Positions 32,912 to 42,222 of a stretch of 55,657 nucleotides of DNA are shown here, in pieces. The position numbers and the translations under genes are program-made. The notes beneath the pieces were generated by a model. It saw only the letters and a list, made by a program, of their open reading frames with translations. It had not been told where the DNA came from and ran no database searches. The stretch is from Planctomycetota bacterium. GTDB taxonomy: Bacteria > Planctomycetota > Phycisphaerae > UBA1845 > PWPN01. Every line of letters begins with the position of its first letter. Within the stretch, counting starts at the first letter, position 1. The DNA lies in assembly GCA_029550525.1 (NCBI GenBank), contig JAKPHF010000060.1, positions 1-55,657 of the forward strand, given 5' to 3'.

Positions 32912-34143
32912 AGTGCATGGCCGAGGCTCCGCAGGTGGAAGCGAAGAACGAGACTGCCGCGGCGATTCCGGCCGCGCGGCCGCGTCCCACCATTCGCCCG
33001 GTTGAACCGGACGACGCTCCGGCCATTCATAGTCTGCTGACCGCTAGCATTCCCGACGTACTGTCTGACCGTGAGCGTTGGCTGGCTCGCTGGCACTGGC
33101 AATACTGGAACAATCCCTACCGGCAAGGCCGGCCCGCCGGCTTCGTGCTCGCCGAGGGCGATCGCGTTCTCGGGCACTTGGGCGCGGTGTATCTGCCCAT
33201 ACGCGTGGGTCCGGCGCATCATACAGGCGTGATCGGAGCGGACTACGCGGTGAGCGAACAGGGGCTGGCTCGCGCGGGCGTGTTCGCGGCGCTGGAGCTG
33301 GCTCAGCGGTTGTTCACCGAGTGCGCCGACTGCCTGATTATGGCGACGACGGCTAACGAAAAGACGGGCGCGGTTTTCGGGCGGTTCGGCTGCCGGCCGG
33401 TGGAGTGGAGTCGCGAATTCTGGCGGGCCTCGACCAGTCTGCATCAACAGTTCCGCACGTGCTGCGGCGGCACCAGCCGCGTGCTGCGACGGGCGTTCAA
33501 TACCCGATTCGGGCCGCTCCTGATGCGGGCGCTGGTTCGCGGCTACGGATCCCGCGGACGCGGGCCGGCGATTCCCATCCGCTACGGATGTTGGCTGGAG
33601 ACGACCGTGCCGCAACTGGCTCGCGACCTGGGCCAACTCTGGGAGAACCTGTGGACGGCGGCACATCACGGCAAACGTCGCGGATCGGGCAAGGTCGTCC
33701 GCCGCGTCGCCGTGCATCGTTCGCAGGAGTACCTCGACTGGCGCTATGGGAGCCATCCCGAGCGCGATCACATTCGCGTGCTGGTGGTTCGCAACTCCGG
33801 CGGCCGCCCGCTGGGCGCAGCCATCGTCTTTCGTGAGCGGCGGGATGATCGGCACGTGGTCTATGTCGAGGATCTGCTCGTGCCTTCTCGCCGCCGGGAC
33901 GTGGCGCGGACGCTCCTGTGTGCCGCCTTGCGGTTGGCCCATCAGGGCGGGGCGGAGTACCTGGTGACCAGCCCGGGCCATCGCGCCTTTCGCGATCTGT
34001 ACTGGGAACTGGGCTTTGAAAGCCGCGCTCGCAACGCTCCTGCCGTGGTCATCGGCTCGGCGGAAAGCAACGCTTCCGACGGACCATCCCTTCCGGATGC
34101 AATCGAAGATCATTTCGAGTTTTGGCACGGCATGATGTTCTGA
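32908..34143 (+). CDS. Double GNAT acetyltransferase-like protein
   Basis: A 411-aa protein with two GNAT-like halves. The N-terminal half has IRPVEPDDAPAIHSLL, a strand VLGHLGAVYLPIRV and a helix-capping GVFAALELAQRL. The C-terminal half has HVVYVEDLLVPSRRRDVART and the usual end YWELGFESR. Such tandem GNAT proteins occur in polysaccharide loci (FemAB- or PEP-CTERM-associated types). It starts at GTG 32908, overlapping the deacetylase stop; ATG 32917 is possible. Deacetylase plus acetyltransferase suggests amino-sugar remodelling. The substrate is unknown. Confidence 0.82.
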   Translation: MKCMAEAPQVEAKNETAAAIPAARPRPTIRPVEPDDAPAIHSLLTASIPDVLSDRERWLARWHWQYWNNPYRQGRPAGFVLAEGDRVLGHLGAVYLPIRVGPAHHTGVIGADYAVSEQGLARAGVFAALELAQRLFTECADCLIMATTANEKTGAVFGRFGCRPVEWSREFWRASTSLHQQFRTCCGGTSRVLRRAFNTRFGPLLMRALVRGYGSRGRGPAIPIRYGCWLETTVPQLARDLGQLWENLWTAAHHGKRRGSGKVVRRVAVHRSQEYLDWRYGSHPERDHIRVLVVRNSGGRPLGAAIVFRERRDDRHVVYVEDLLVPSRRRDVARTLLCAALRLAHQGGAEYLVTSPGHRAFRDLYWELGFESRARNAPAVVIGSAESNASDGPSLPDAIEDHFEFWHGMMF

Positions 34144-34155
34144 TGGCCATTCCGA

Positions 34156-34170
34156 GGGGCGGGCATCTTG
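34156..34170. repeat. GGGGCGGGCATCTTG 15-mer, copy 1
   Basis: This 15-mer, 12 nt past a stop codon, is repeated exactly at 50218-50232, also just after a gene. At the second site it can fold (GGGCA / TGCCC). Probably a small dispersed repeat. Confidence 0.5.
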
Positions 34171-34231
34171 TCCGACTCGTAGATGGGCCAGATGTGCCCT
34201 TTCGCGCGAAACCGGTTGGGCGACGCCGGCG

Positions 34232-36013
34232 TTATTGCTCGCGCTTCGGTGCGAGCAGGCAGAGGTCGTCGATCCGCTCGGTCACATGGTACAGCTCGCG
34301 AATGGTGCGGGCCGGCGGGCCGAAGAACGATTCCGCCTCGTTGAAGACGGCAGCTTCGATGGCGTGCAAATCGCCGGATTCTCGCAGCCGTTCGGGAATG
34401 CGGGCCACGATAACTTTGGGCCGGCGATCGTGAATGGCTTGCATGTAATCGGCGAACATGTGGGCATAGATGCTCTGCATGCACAGCAGCTTGTAGACAG
34501 CCGGCCGGCGAGCGAAGTAGTAGATGCGGGCTTCGTGGAAGAGCGTCGCGATGGGCTCGTCTTCGCGGGTCAGTTCGCGAATGCGATCGGTGGCCTTTAT
34601 GGTGGTCGCGTACGTCGGGCAGCTCAGCTTGTGTTTGGTGATGGATGTGTAGTGATCGGCCAGATTCGTCCCGGCCAGCACGTGCGGATGGGCGGTAACG
34701 AAGGACATCGTGGGCCACCACTGGCCGGCGATCAGGTACGCGATGCTGCCGAGGCAAAGCACTGGCCAGACGGGCCGAGATGCGCCTGATGCGGACATGG
34801 TGCTGAACGCGTCGACGATTTCCGTTGCCGCCAGATACGCCGCCAGGGCAAGCATGGGCGGCAGGTGATAGAGGAAGAACTGGCCTTGCAGAATCACTGC
34901 GGCGGTCACGGCCAGCAGCATGGCCGTCGTGAGCTGCCACGTCTCGCTCCGTTCGCGCCATTCCGTGCGGATCAGCGACGCGAACGCGGGAATCCACAAG
35001 CCGGAGAAACAGACGAGCACGTGTTGCCATCCGAGCCATTGCCGGCACGACAGGAGCAGGGTGAAAAGCATGCAGCCAATCGCCCACGTGCGGACCGGCT
35101 GAGACAGGACTCCTCGCGCACGTGTCTTACTTGCGACGACTAAACAAACCGCGAGTGCTGCAGCCCCGACCACGATGCCCGGCAGGATCGTCCGGATGAG
35201 CTTGGGGCCCTGTACGTAGCCGGGCATGTCGCGACGGCTGAGCACGCCCCAGCAAGCATCCCACGAGCCGGCATGAGCGATGAGCGCGACGCCCGCTGCT
35301 GCTGCGGCCAGAAATCCGAGGGTCAACAGGGCCACGGGATGCAGCGCTCGCAAGCCGCCGCGCCGGTGACGCCACGCCGCGGCAATCGTGTAGAGCCATA
35401 CCGCGCCGAACGCCAGGCCCAAAGGCGGCTTGATGGAAAACACGAACAAGCCGAGCGCGCCGGCGGCAAAGAACCGCGTCTTGCACCATCGTGCGGAATT
35501 GCCGCGAATCACCAGGTGCAACATGAGCAGCAAGGGCAGAACGGCAAAACCCTCGCGCTGAGCGGTGTGGACGTAGCCCATCGAGTAGTAGCTCAGCGCG
35601 TACAGGCCGGCGGCGATCCATCCGACCGTGCGGCAACGCCCGTCGCGACCGGCTAGTCCGATCAGCGCCAGGAGTGTCAACGCCTGCCACCCGGCGTCAA
35701 AAAGTCGCAGGGCCACGGGGCTGGAGCCGACCAGACGCGTCGAGAGCCAGTGGATAGCCACGATGCCCGGCCCGTTCTGGTCCCACACGTCCACGTACAG
35801 CCGATCGCCCGCGATGACGCGTTCGGCCATGTACTGGTAGAGGGCTTGGTCGTAGCCGATGGGATCGAACAGGCTGCGGCTCAGCGAAAAGGCCCAGATG
35901 ACGAGGACGCCAGCGGGCAGCACAACCGTACGGATTCGTTGGTGCACGGTGACGCCGCTGCACGGACGCGCTGCCAAGTCGATCGCCGGTGTGATAAAGC
36001 TCACGTCAGACAC
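34232..36013 (-). CDS. GT-C-like membrane glycosyltransferase, copy 1
   Basis: About 593 aa with 11 or so hydrophobic helices and a C-terminal soluble domain. The first extracytoplasmic loop contains SRSLFDPIGYDQALYQYMAE and LYVDVWDQNGPGIVAIHW, with the acidic residue typical of polyprenyl-phosphate-dependent GT-C enzymes (ArnT/PMT-like). It is a clear paralogue of the gene at 43607-45406 along its length. I preferred GTG 36013 to the TTG at 36067: SRSLFDP then sits at residue 45, against 41 in the paralogue, and GGGACA precedes it. A CCGATAG motif lies 10 nt upstream. Likely transfers a sugar to a cell-surface glycan; donor and acceptor unknown. Confidence 0.82.
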   Translation of the reverse strand: MSDVSFITPAIDLAARPCSGVTVHQRIRTVVLPAGVLVIWAFSLSRSLFDPIGYDQALYQYMAERVIAGDRLYVDVWDQNGPGIVAIHWLSTRLVGSSPVALRLFDAGWQALTLLALIGLAGRDGRCRTVGWIAAGLYALSYYSMGYVHTAQREGFAVLPLLLMLHLVIRGNSARWCKTRFFAAGALGLFVFSIKPPLGLAFGAVWLYTIAAAWRHRRGGLRALHPVALLTLGFLAAAAAGVALIAHAGSWDACWGVLSRRDMPGYVQGPKLIRTILPGIVVGAAALAVCLVVASKTRARGVLSQPVRTWAIGCMLFTLLLSCRQWLGWQHVLVCFSGLWIPAFASLIRTEWRERSETWQLTTAMLLAVTAAVILQGQFFLYHLPPMLALAAYLAATEIVDAFSTMSASGASRPVWPVLCLGSIAYLIAGQWWPTMSFVTAHPHVLAGTNLADHYTSITKHKLSCPTYATTIKATDRIRELTREDEPIATLFHEARIYYFARRPAVYKLLCMQSIYAHMFADYMQAIHDRRPKVIVARIPERLRESGDLHAIEAAVFNEAESFFGPPARTIRELYHVTERIDDLCLLAPKREQ

Positions 36014-36023
36014 TGTCCCATAA

Positions 36024-36186
36024 CTATCGGCTGATTTTTCCGCTTGCTTACGATAAATGGCCGCCAAACGATGCGGTTCGACGGTGTTCTGTGTCCGATA
36101 ATACGCGCCAGATCACCGGACTACTTGCACGCATCATTCGGCCATCGGGTCGCATAACAGGACCGACGTCCCGCAGCGTCCGATAG
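36024..36186. promoter_or_regulatory. CCGATA(A/G) motifs in the divergent region
   Basis: Three copies between divergent genes: CTATCGG at 36024-36030 (reads CCGATAG toward the minus gene), CCGATAA at 36095-36101 and CCGATAG at 36180-36186 (toward the plus gene). Confidence 0.45.
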
Positions 36187-36233
36187 ATCGGGTGAGCCAA
36201 TCGCCTTGGGGGGCGTGCGAGGACAAGCATCCG

Positions 36234-37952
36234 ATGACGGAATCAAGACCTGGAAGCATGACTGCGTGCGCCGGCAGGTCGCGGGCCTCCGCCGGGCTTC
36301 GGGTCGTCGCGACGCGTCTGGCCATCGCGAGCACGGTAGTGCTCCTGTGGTCGGCTCCCCAACTGGCCAGCCAACTATCCGATCACAACCGGCACTACTT
36401 CATGTGGGAACGGGTGGACGCCGCGTGGCTGCTCCTTCCCATTCTGGTCTGGGCGTGTTTGGCCGTCCTCATCAGCTTGCTCGTGGACTGTAGTGGGAGG
36501 CTCTGGATCAAACGGGCCTTTCACAGCGTTTTTCTCTTGGTCTGCGGAGGCGGCGTCCTGACCGTCCTCGTGCATCACCTGGCGAAGCTCCGGCCGTATC
36601 GTAGCCCCCTCCTGGGCGTCGCCGAGCACTTCGGGTGGCTGGTGCTGGCCGTTCTCGCCGGTTACGCGTTGCGTCAGGATCGTTCGCGGATCGTGGGCAT
36701 GGCCCGAACTGCCTGCCTGATCGGCTCACCTGCTACGCTGCTGTTCGCCATCCAGTTGGTCCTCGGCCCTTCGTATCCGCAGCGCATGGATTGTCTGCCC
36801 ATCGCGAGCGACGGTTCTGGCCGAGCCGATGGCCTTCGCGTGCGCGCGGAAACGTTGGCACCGGACGTTCGGCTGGCGTCATCAGCATTGCCGCCGCGCG
36901 ATGCCGCGGAAGCTCGGCCCAGTGTCTATTGGTTCATCTTCGACGAGTGGTCGTACGAGCGGACGTACCGCGGAAGCGATTGGCCCGATCGCTTCCCGAA
37001 TCTGAATCGACTGTGCAGACAATCGGTCGTGTTTCACAACGCGCGGGCACAGGGCACGAGAACAGAAGTCTGTGTTCCCGCGATGCTCTACGGAAGCCAG
37101 CTCAGGCCTGTGTTCGAGCGGGGCCGGATGGGCTTCCGCAGCGGCGACGAACTGATCCCGGCAGACCGCCTTGAGAGCGTGCTGTCCAAAGCCGGAAAAC
37201 TCGGCTACTACCGAGCCTTGGTCGGCTTCGGTCTGCCGTATTCGCAATGGGTGGGGCGAGATTTGGAGCTGTGCCGCTCGTATCGGTTTTTCCCTCACGC
37301 GCGGGGCTTGCCGGCGGCTTTGAAGGCTCACGCCACGCAGGTTGCCCAGCGATCGGCGGAACCGCTCATGAAGTATCTGGTGGAGCGCTGGCTCCAGGGG
37401 GCTCCATACATGCCCTACTACCGCCAGCTGCACATCGATATGCGCAAGGACGTCGAGTGGCTGTTGACGCAATCGCCGCCTCGGACGTTCGCCGTCATCC
37501 ATTACATACTCCCGCACAAGCCGTATCTGTTCGACGCCCAGGGCAATGAGCTGCCCCTCAATCCTTCCATGACCGTAGAGACGGAGGAAGCCTACGAGCG
37601 TCATCTGTCCTGCATGGATATACGGCTGGGCGAGTTCCTCGACGCGCTGGACGCAAGCGGCCGATTGGACGAGTCGCTGATTATCGTGACGGCGGATCAC
37701 GCATGGCGTGCCGATCCCTTACGACGCAGCGGCCTGCATCCGGTGGAGCACGTGCCGTTGATCGTGAAGCTCCCCCAGCGATCAGAGACGCTGGCCGTCC
37801 ATTCGCCGTTTCCGATGCATCGCATCGCAGCGCTCATCGAGCATTGTTTGCGGGCAGAGCCGACAGCCCGCGGATTGGCAGCATGGGTTGAACAGTGCGG
37901 CAGCGAGTCGCCGGCAGCTTCCGGCCAGCCGGTCGCCCGGCTGGAGCACTGA
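36234..37952 (+). CDS. Membrane alkaline-phosphatase-superfamily transferase (EptA/LtaS-like), copy 1
   Basis: A 572-aa protein: five N-terminal membrane helices, then a sulfatase/alkaline-phosphatase-fold ectodomain. Metal-site residues are seen in WFIFDEWSY and, late, in VTADHAWR followed by HVPLIVKLP. The segment GTRTEVCVPAMLYG aligns with the T-x-x-S-x-P-x-M nucleophile motif of phosphoethanolamine transferases, making Thr (about residue 277) the likely nucleophile. Five helices plus ectodomain is the layout of EptA and LtaS. ATG 36234 has GAGGA 10 nt upstream; GTG 36192 is an alternative. It is a paralogue of 39406-41103. Likely decorates a surface glycan or lipid. Confidence 0.82.
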   Translation: MTESRPGSMTACAGRSRASAGLRVVATRLAIASTVVLLWSAPQLASQLSDHNRHYFMWERVDAAWLLLPILVWACLAVLISLLVDCSGRLWIKRAFHSVFLLVCGGGVLTVLVHHLAKLRPYRSPLLGVAEHFGWLVLAVLAGYALRQDRSRIVGMARTACLIGSPATLLFAIQLVLGPSYPQRMDCLPIASDGSGRADGLRVRAETLAPDVRLASSALPPRDAAEARPSVYWFIFDEWSYERTYRGSDWPDRFPNLNRLCRQSVVFHNARAQGTRTEVCVPAMLYGSQLRPVFERGRMGFRSGDELIPADRLESVLSKAGKLGYYRALVGFGLPYSQWVGRDLELCRSYRFFPHARGLPAALKAHATQVAQRSAEPLMKYLVERWLQGAPYMPYYRQLHIDMRKDVEWLLTQSPPRTFAVIHYILPHKPYLFDAQGNELPLNPSMTVETEEAYERHLSCMDIRLGEFLDALDASGRLDESLIIVTADHAWRADPLRRSGLHPVEHVPLIVKLPQRSETLAVHSPFPMHRIAALIEHCLRAEPTARGLAAWVEQCGSESPAASGQPVARLEH

Positions 37953-38189
37953 GCCGGGTTGTACGGAGCCCAGGTCCGTTTTTACTTGATGGAGCCGGCC
38001 GGATCGCCGATGCAATGGGAAGGGGCGGAATACCGGTCGTTGCGTCGTCAACGAGACGAAGCTGGCTTTCAGCGGCTTACCGGCAGGAACCGCGCGCGGC
38101 CTGACGCCCATGTCGCGAAAGACGCGAAACATACGCAGCGGGGCAGTGCAAGCTGCTCCGCGTTTGTGATCCAAGGAAGGACCTGACCC

Positions 38190-39227
38190 GTGGCCATCGA
38201 GTGCTCAGTCGTCGTACCCTTGTGTAACGAAGAGCTGAATCTGCCGACGCTGCATGTGCGGCTGATGGCCACCATGCGCGGGCTGGTCATGCCTTACGAG
38301 ATCATCTATGTCGACGACGGCAGTACCGATCGCACGGCCGAGATGATTCGCGAGCTGCATAAGCAGGATCCGTCGGTCAAGGCCGTGTTCCTCTCGCGGA
38401 ACTTCGGGCACCAGGCGGCGTTGTGTGCGGGCCTGGAGGCGGCGACGGGCCGTGCGGTGGTGACCATCGACGGCGACCTGCAGGATCCGCCCGAGTTGAT
38501 TCCCGCTCTGCTCGACAAGTGGAGCGAAGGTTACCAGATCGTCTACGCCCGCCGGCGCAAACGGCAGGAAGGCTTTTTCAAGCAATTCGCCTGTTTCTTG
38601 TTCTATCGCGTGCTTCGCGGCCTGGCCGAGGTGCCGATCCCGCTGGACACCGGCGATTTCGCGCTCATGGACCGCAGCGTGGTCGATCAACTGAACGCAC
38701 TGCCCGAGCGGACGCGGTTTATTCGCGGCCTGCGGAGCTGGGTGGGTTTCAAGCAGGCTGACGTGCTCTATGATCGTGATCGTCGTCACGACGGTGAATC
38801 GAAGTATTCCTTCGCACGCCTGGCCCGGTTGGGGCTGGACGGCGTGTTCGCATTCTCCGAAGCGCCGCTCAAAGCCATCACCGCGCTGGGCATGCTCATC
38901 TGCGGCGCGGCCGGTCTCATTGCGCTTGCCAAAGTCTTCGGGTTGTCGAGTCTGGGCTGGTCGGCGGCGGCGATGATCGGACTGGCGGGCCTGCAATTGT
39001 TCAGCCTGGGCATCGTCGGTGAATACATCGCCCGTATTCATCATGAGGTGCGCGGTCGTCCGCTGTACATCACCCGCGAACGGTTAGGCTTCCGCCCGCC
39101 GCCGCGGCCGGTGCGGAACGTTCTGGAGTTTCTCCCGTCGCGTGAGACCGAGCGGCAAGAGCAATTGACCGCCGGTCGCTTGAGCGGGAGCTGGGACGAT
39201 CCGATGTTCCAAACTCCGCCTGCGTAA
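38190..39227 (+). CDS. Glycosyltransferase family 2 (GtrB/ArnC-like)
   Basis: A 345-aa GT2 that makes a polyprenyl-phosphate sugar. N-terminal SVVVPLCNEELNLP, YVDDGSTDRT, SRNFGHQAAL, the metal-binding DGDLQDPPE, and GDFALMDR are all present. Two C-terminal membrane helices follow (ALGMLICGAAGLIALAKVFG and AAMIGLAGLQLFSLGIV), then a 60-residue Arg/Pro-rich tail. GTG 38190 has AAGGAAGGA upstream. It probably supplies the lipid-linked donor for the two GT-C enzymes nearby. Confidence 0.93.
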   Translation: MAIECSVVVPLCNEELNLPTLHVRLMATMRGLVMPYEIIYVDDGSTDRTAEMIRELHKQDPSVKAVFLSRNFGHQAALCAGLEAATGRAVVTIDGDLQDPPELIPALLDKWSEGYQIVYARRRKRQEGFFKQFACFLFYRVLRGLAEVPIPLDTGDFALMDRSVVDQLNALPERTRFIRGLRSWVGFKQADVLYDRDRRHDGESKYSFARLARLGLDGVFAFSEAPLKAITALGMLICGAAGLIALAKVFGLSSLGWSAAAMIGLAGLQLFSLGIVGEYIARIHHEVRGRPLYITRERLGFRPPPRPVRNVLEFLPSRETERQEQLTAGRLSGSWDDPMFQTPPA

Positions 39228-39239
39228 TCGAATCGTTTG

Positions 39240-39289
39240 TGTGGCGCACGCTCCCAGCGTGCACGTGCCGGCAGGCTGCCTGCGCCACA
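39240..39289. repeat. Three-stem palindromic element
   Basis: TGTGGCGCA (39240-39248) pairs with TGCGCCACA (39281-39289). Inside are GCACGCT/AGCGTGC (39246-39252 with 39256-39262) and GCAGG/CCTGC (39271-39275 with 39279-39283). It looks like a small dispersed palindromic repeat. Confidence 0.65.
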
Positions 39290-39405
39290 ATGCCATCCCC
39301 GTACGCTGGACACGTACCTGCCGGCATCGGTGGGAAGAAGCGGGCGAGACGCTTGGAAACGCGGTGACCTGAAGCGGCAGGTGCGTCATTGGCAAGGAGC
39401 GCCGA

Positions 39406-41103
39406 TTGGCTGGGTCCCACGCATTGCAAGCAATCATCCCGAAAAAGGATGCTCTTCGCCGGGTAGGCCGCGAGTTGCTGGCTGGCCTGGTGGTAACCTT
39501 TCTGCTTTTCGGCCCTTATCTGTCGCAGTTCCTGCGGGCCGGGCCTCACATCGAGCACATGATCAAGAGCCGCAACGCGCTGTGGTTCGTCTGGCAACCG
39601 CATGACGTGTTTGCGCTGTGGGGCTGCATGCTGTGTTTGGCGGGCTCGGCGGTCGCCGCCCGCGAAATCCTGCGGCGGTGGCAACGGGCGTGGCTGGTGC
39701 GTTGTTTCGATCACGTGTTCGTGGTGATGCTGGGGGCGGCCATTCTGACCAATCTGTGGTTCCATACGCAACGGCCGCACGGCTACCACATCGGCCAGTT
39801 CGGCATGGAGATGCAGACCGCCTGGCTGCTGCTGGTTGCCGTGGCGGGCTATTCACTGGCCTCGCCCGGCTCGCCGCTCGTCCGTTGGTGCACGCGGCTG
39901 TGTCAGATCGTGTCGCCGGCGATTCTGATCGTCACCTGGCAATTGTTGCAGTTACCCACGCTGGCTCAGCGGATGGATTCGCTCGCGCCGCCGGAGCATC
40001 CGAGCGAACATTGCACGCCGCAGTGTTTGAATGGCTCGCGGGCTCGGCTCACGCGCTCGGATGCGTCTTCCGGCCAAGTCGAGTGGACGTCCGCCACGGA
40101 CCCTCTGGAGGCTGCGGATGGCCCGGTATACCTGTTCATCTTCGACGAATGGTCGTACCGGCGCACCTACGAGGCGGGCCGTTGCCGCGACACGCTGGCC
40201 AACATCGCCGAGATTTCGCAGCATTCGACCACGTTTCACGACGCCCATTCCGTCAGCAAGAGGACCCTGTACAGTATTCCGGGCATGTTGCGCGGCACGA
40301 CGGATTTGGCCGAGATCCAGGATTTCCGGCCGGGCTTCGTCAGGGACGGCGTGTTCGTGCCGTGCACGGAGTACCCGAGCGTTTTCACCCGCGCGGGCTG
40401 TGCCGACTACCGCAAGATCATGCTCCAATGGGGCTTTGCCGTCAGCTTCTGGGTCGATGACGAGCTGGATGTGTCCCGCTCGTATTCGTGTTACCCGCGG
40501 GGAAACAACCCGGCCACCGACGCGGCGATTCACCTGTACAATGCCGCCTTCTACTGGACCGATCCGTGGACCACGCTGGTGTACGAGAAGCTGAAGGGAC
40601 GCATCCTGGACGGGCACGCGCTCAGGATGTACGACGCGTTCCGCCGCGATACCAAGGAACTGATCCGTCATCAGCCGACTCGTTCGTTCGCGATCATTCA
40701 CTACCCTATTCCTCACCCGCCGTACATCCTCAATCCCGACGGCAGCTATCGTGGCCGCAACTGGGAGGACAACAAATGCGGGAACGAGGAGGGCTATGAA
40801 CGCAACCTGGCGTACTTGGATCGGCTGATCGGCGAGTTCGTCGCAGAGTTGAAAGCCACCGGCCGATACGACCAGTCGCTGCTGATCCTCACTTCCGACC
40901 ATTCATGGAGACAGGACCCTGCCGTTAGCGATCCTACCACGGATCAGCTCACGCACGTCCCGTTGATCATCAAGCTGCCTGGCCAGAGCGAGCCGCGGCA
41001 CATCAACGAGCGTTTCTCCCTGCACCGCCTGGGTGAACTCATCCGCCAGGCACGGCACGGCAACCTGCCTCCCTGGCCCGGGTCACGTGCACATCGCCCA
41101 TGA
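39406..41103 (+). CDS. Membrane alkaline-phosphatase-superfamily transferase (EptA/LtaS-like), copy 2
   Basis: A 565-aa paralogue of 36234-37952 with the same layout: five membrane helices in residues 23-185, then the catalytic ectodomain. LFIFDEWSY at 243-251, likely Thr nucleophile at 287 in SKRTLYSIPGMLRG, and LTSDHSWR plus HVPLIIKLP toward the end. The start is TTG 39406 with AAGGAG 6 nt upstream. Gene order puts it after the GT2. Two diverged copies suggest different acceptors. It is not a typical sulfatase, because the Cys/Ser of the CxPSR motif is replaced by this Thr-type motif. Confidence 0.82.
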   Translation: MAGSHALQAIIPKKDALRRVGRELLAGLVVTFLLFGPYLSQFLRAGPHIEHMIKSRNALWFVWQPHDVFALWGCMLCLAGSAVAAREILRRWQRAWLVRCFDHVFVVMLGAAILTNLWFHTQRPHGYHIGQFGMEMQTAWLLLVAVAGYSLASPGSPLVRWCTRLCQIVSPAILIVTWQLLQLPTLAQRMDSLAPPEHPSEHCTPQCLNGSRARLTRSDASSGQVEWTSATDPLEAADGPVYLFIFDEWSYRRTYEAGRCRDTLANIAEISQHSTTFHDAHSVSKRTLYSIPGMLRGTTDLAEIQDFRPGFVRDGVFVPCTEYPSVFTRAGCADYRKIMLQWGFAVSFWVDDELDVSRSYSCYPRGNNPATDAAIHLYNAAFYWTDPWTTLVYEKLKGRILDGHALRMYDAFRRDTKELIRHQPTRSFAIIHYPIPHPPYILNPDGSYRGRNWEDNKCGNEEGYERNLAYLDRLIGEFVAELKATGRYDQSLLILTSDHSWRQDPAVSDPTTDQLTHVPLIIKLPGQSEPRHINERFSLHRLGELIRQARHGNLPPWPGSRAHRP

Positions 41104-41126
41104 GCGGATCGTCATCCTCGAATCGG

Positions 41127-41345
41127 CTAACCACAAAGGGCGCAGCGGATCACAGAGAGAATGCTGATATGCCCATCTCTGTGCTGCTCTGCAACCTCTG
41201 TGGTTAGCCTGACAGAACACACTCAAATCTCCACGTCCTCATCCGTGCCCGTCCGTGTCATCCGTGGACCAAGAGACCGTGGGAGGGAAAACGCTGATGT
41301 TACGCGGAGGCATCCGTGCGCAGCCGTGCCATCCGTGGTCTATTC
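41127..41345. repeat. CACAGAGA hairpin and CATCCGTG tandem units
   Basis: The outer CTAACCACA (41127-41135) pairs with TGTGGTTAG (41209-41217), and the inner CACAGAGA (41151-41158) with TCTCTGTG (41176-41183): the same design as 28697-28785. Next to it, CATCCGTG-type units repeat at 41239-41267 and 41311-41340, with a further CATCCGTG at 41421 inside the neighbouring gene's 3' end. The 261-bp gap holds no gene. Confidence 0.7.
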
Positions 41346-41364
41346 TGTTCAGCGTTATCCGTCG

Positions 41365-42198
41365 TCAGTTCGACAGGGCGGCTGGCAGCGGTCCCGCAGG
41401 GCTGATGACCGGCGTTAGGGCATCCGTGGAGGCCGGCCGGCAGTAATTGGCGGGCTCGGGGCGGGCCAGGCAGAGGAGGGAGCTTCCGATCGGCAGCGGC
41501 AGCCGTCCGACGAGGTGGCTTTCGAATCCGAAGATGCCCCGCAATAGCCGGCACATCAGACCATTGGTGAAGTAACTGAAATCGCTGGTCGGCTTTGTTG
41601 GTGGACGCAGACTGCGGAGGGCACGGCGTACAAATCGCGTGGCCAGGATGGACGGAAACAGCAGCGTGTTGAAGTAGCTGACTGTTTGGCACACCAGGCC
41701 GGCCTTTCGGCACGCTTCGGCCAACTCACTCCGACGGTACCGCCGCAAGTGATGGTTGATCTCGTCGTGCTCGCTCCAGAGGATGGGCAGGGCCGGCACG
41801 GTGATCAGCACGTGGCCGTCCGGCCGGCAGACCCGTCTCATTTCGGCGAGGGCCGCGGCATCAACGTGCAGGTGCTCGAGGATGTCGAGCGCGCAGACCA
41901 GATCGAACGAGGCATCGGCGAACGGCAGTCGGGCGGCATCGCCCTGCACGAGTTCCCGCAATCCGCTGCACCGGCCATAGCTGAGGGCTTTCGCACTGTA
42001 ATCCAGACCGACAACCCGTCCCCAGGTCGAAAAACGGCGTACCGACTCGCCCGGTCCGCAGCCGAGGTCCAGGATTCGCAACGACCGATTGCGGCCGACC
42101 GTCCGGTCGATCAGCCGGCCCACAATGGTCTGCCGAGCCTGAAACCACCAGTGCTCGCGCTCGATTCGACTATACTCGTCGTAATAATCGGGTTCCAT
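41365..42198 (-). CDS. Class I SAM-dependent methyltransferase
   Basis: A 277-aa protein with the SAM motif ILDLGCGPGESV, acidic strand VVGLDYSAKAL, motif FDLVCALDILEHL and post-motif VLITVPALPILWSEHDEINH. It belongs to the methyltransferase-11/23 type common in glycan clusters. It lies 24 nt downstream of the acyltransferase gene, so they share a transcript. The last 35 residues beyond the fold look disordered and carry repeat-like CATCCGTG bases. The substrate is probably a sugar or lipid; not determined. Confidence 0.88.
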   Translation of the reverse strand: MEPDYYDEYSRIEREHWWFQARQTIVGRLIDRTVGRNRSLRILDLGCGPGESVRRFSTWGRVVGLDYSAKALSYGRCSGLRELVQGDAARLPFADASFDLVCALDILEHLHVDAAALAEMRRVCRPDGHVLITVPALPILWSEHDEINHHLRRYRRSELAEACRKAGLVCQTVSYFNTLLFPSILATRFVRRALRSLRPPTKPTSDFSYFTNGLMCRLLRGIFGFESHLVGRLPLPIGSSLLCLARPEPANYCRPASTDALTPVISPAGPLPAALSN

Positions 42199-42222
42199 GT
42201 GGCATCGTCCCCGAGCAAATCG

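Noticed and set aside
36234..41103. Two classical sulfatases
   Set aside because: The formylglycine motif C/S-x-P-S-R is missing; the Thr-type motif and five helices fit EptA/LtaS-like transferases better.
24815..41345. CRISPR array
   Set aside because: The repeats are palindromic, unlike each other and irregularly spaced; there are no unit-length spacers and no cas genes.
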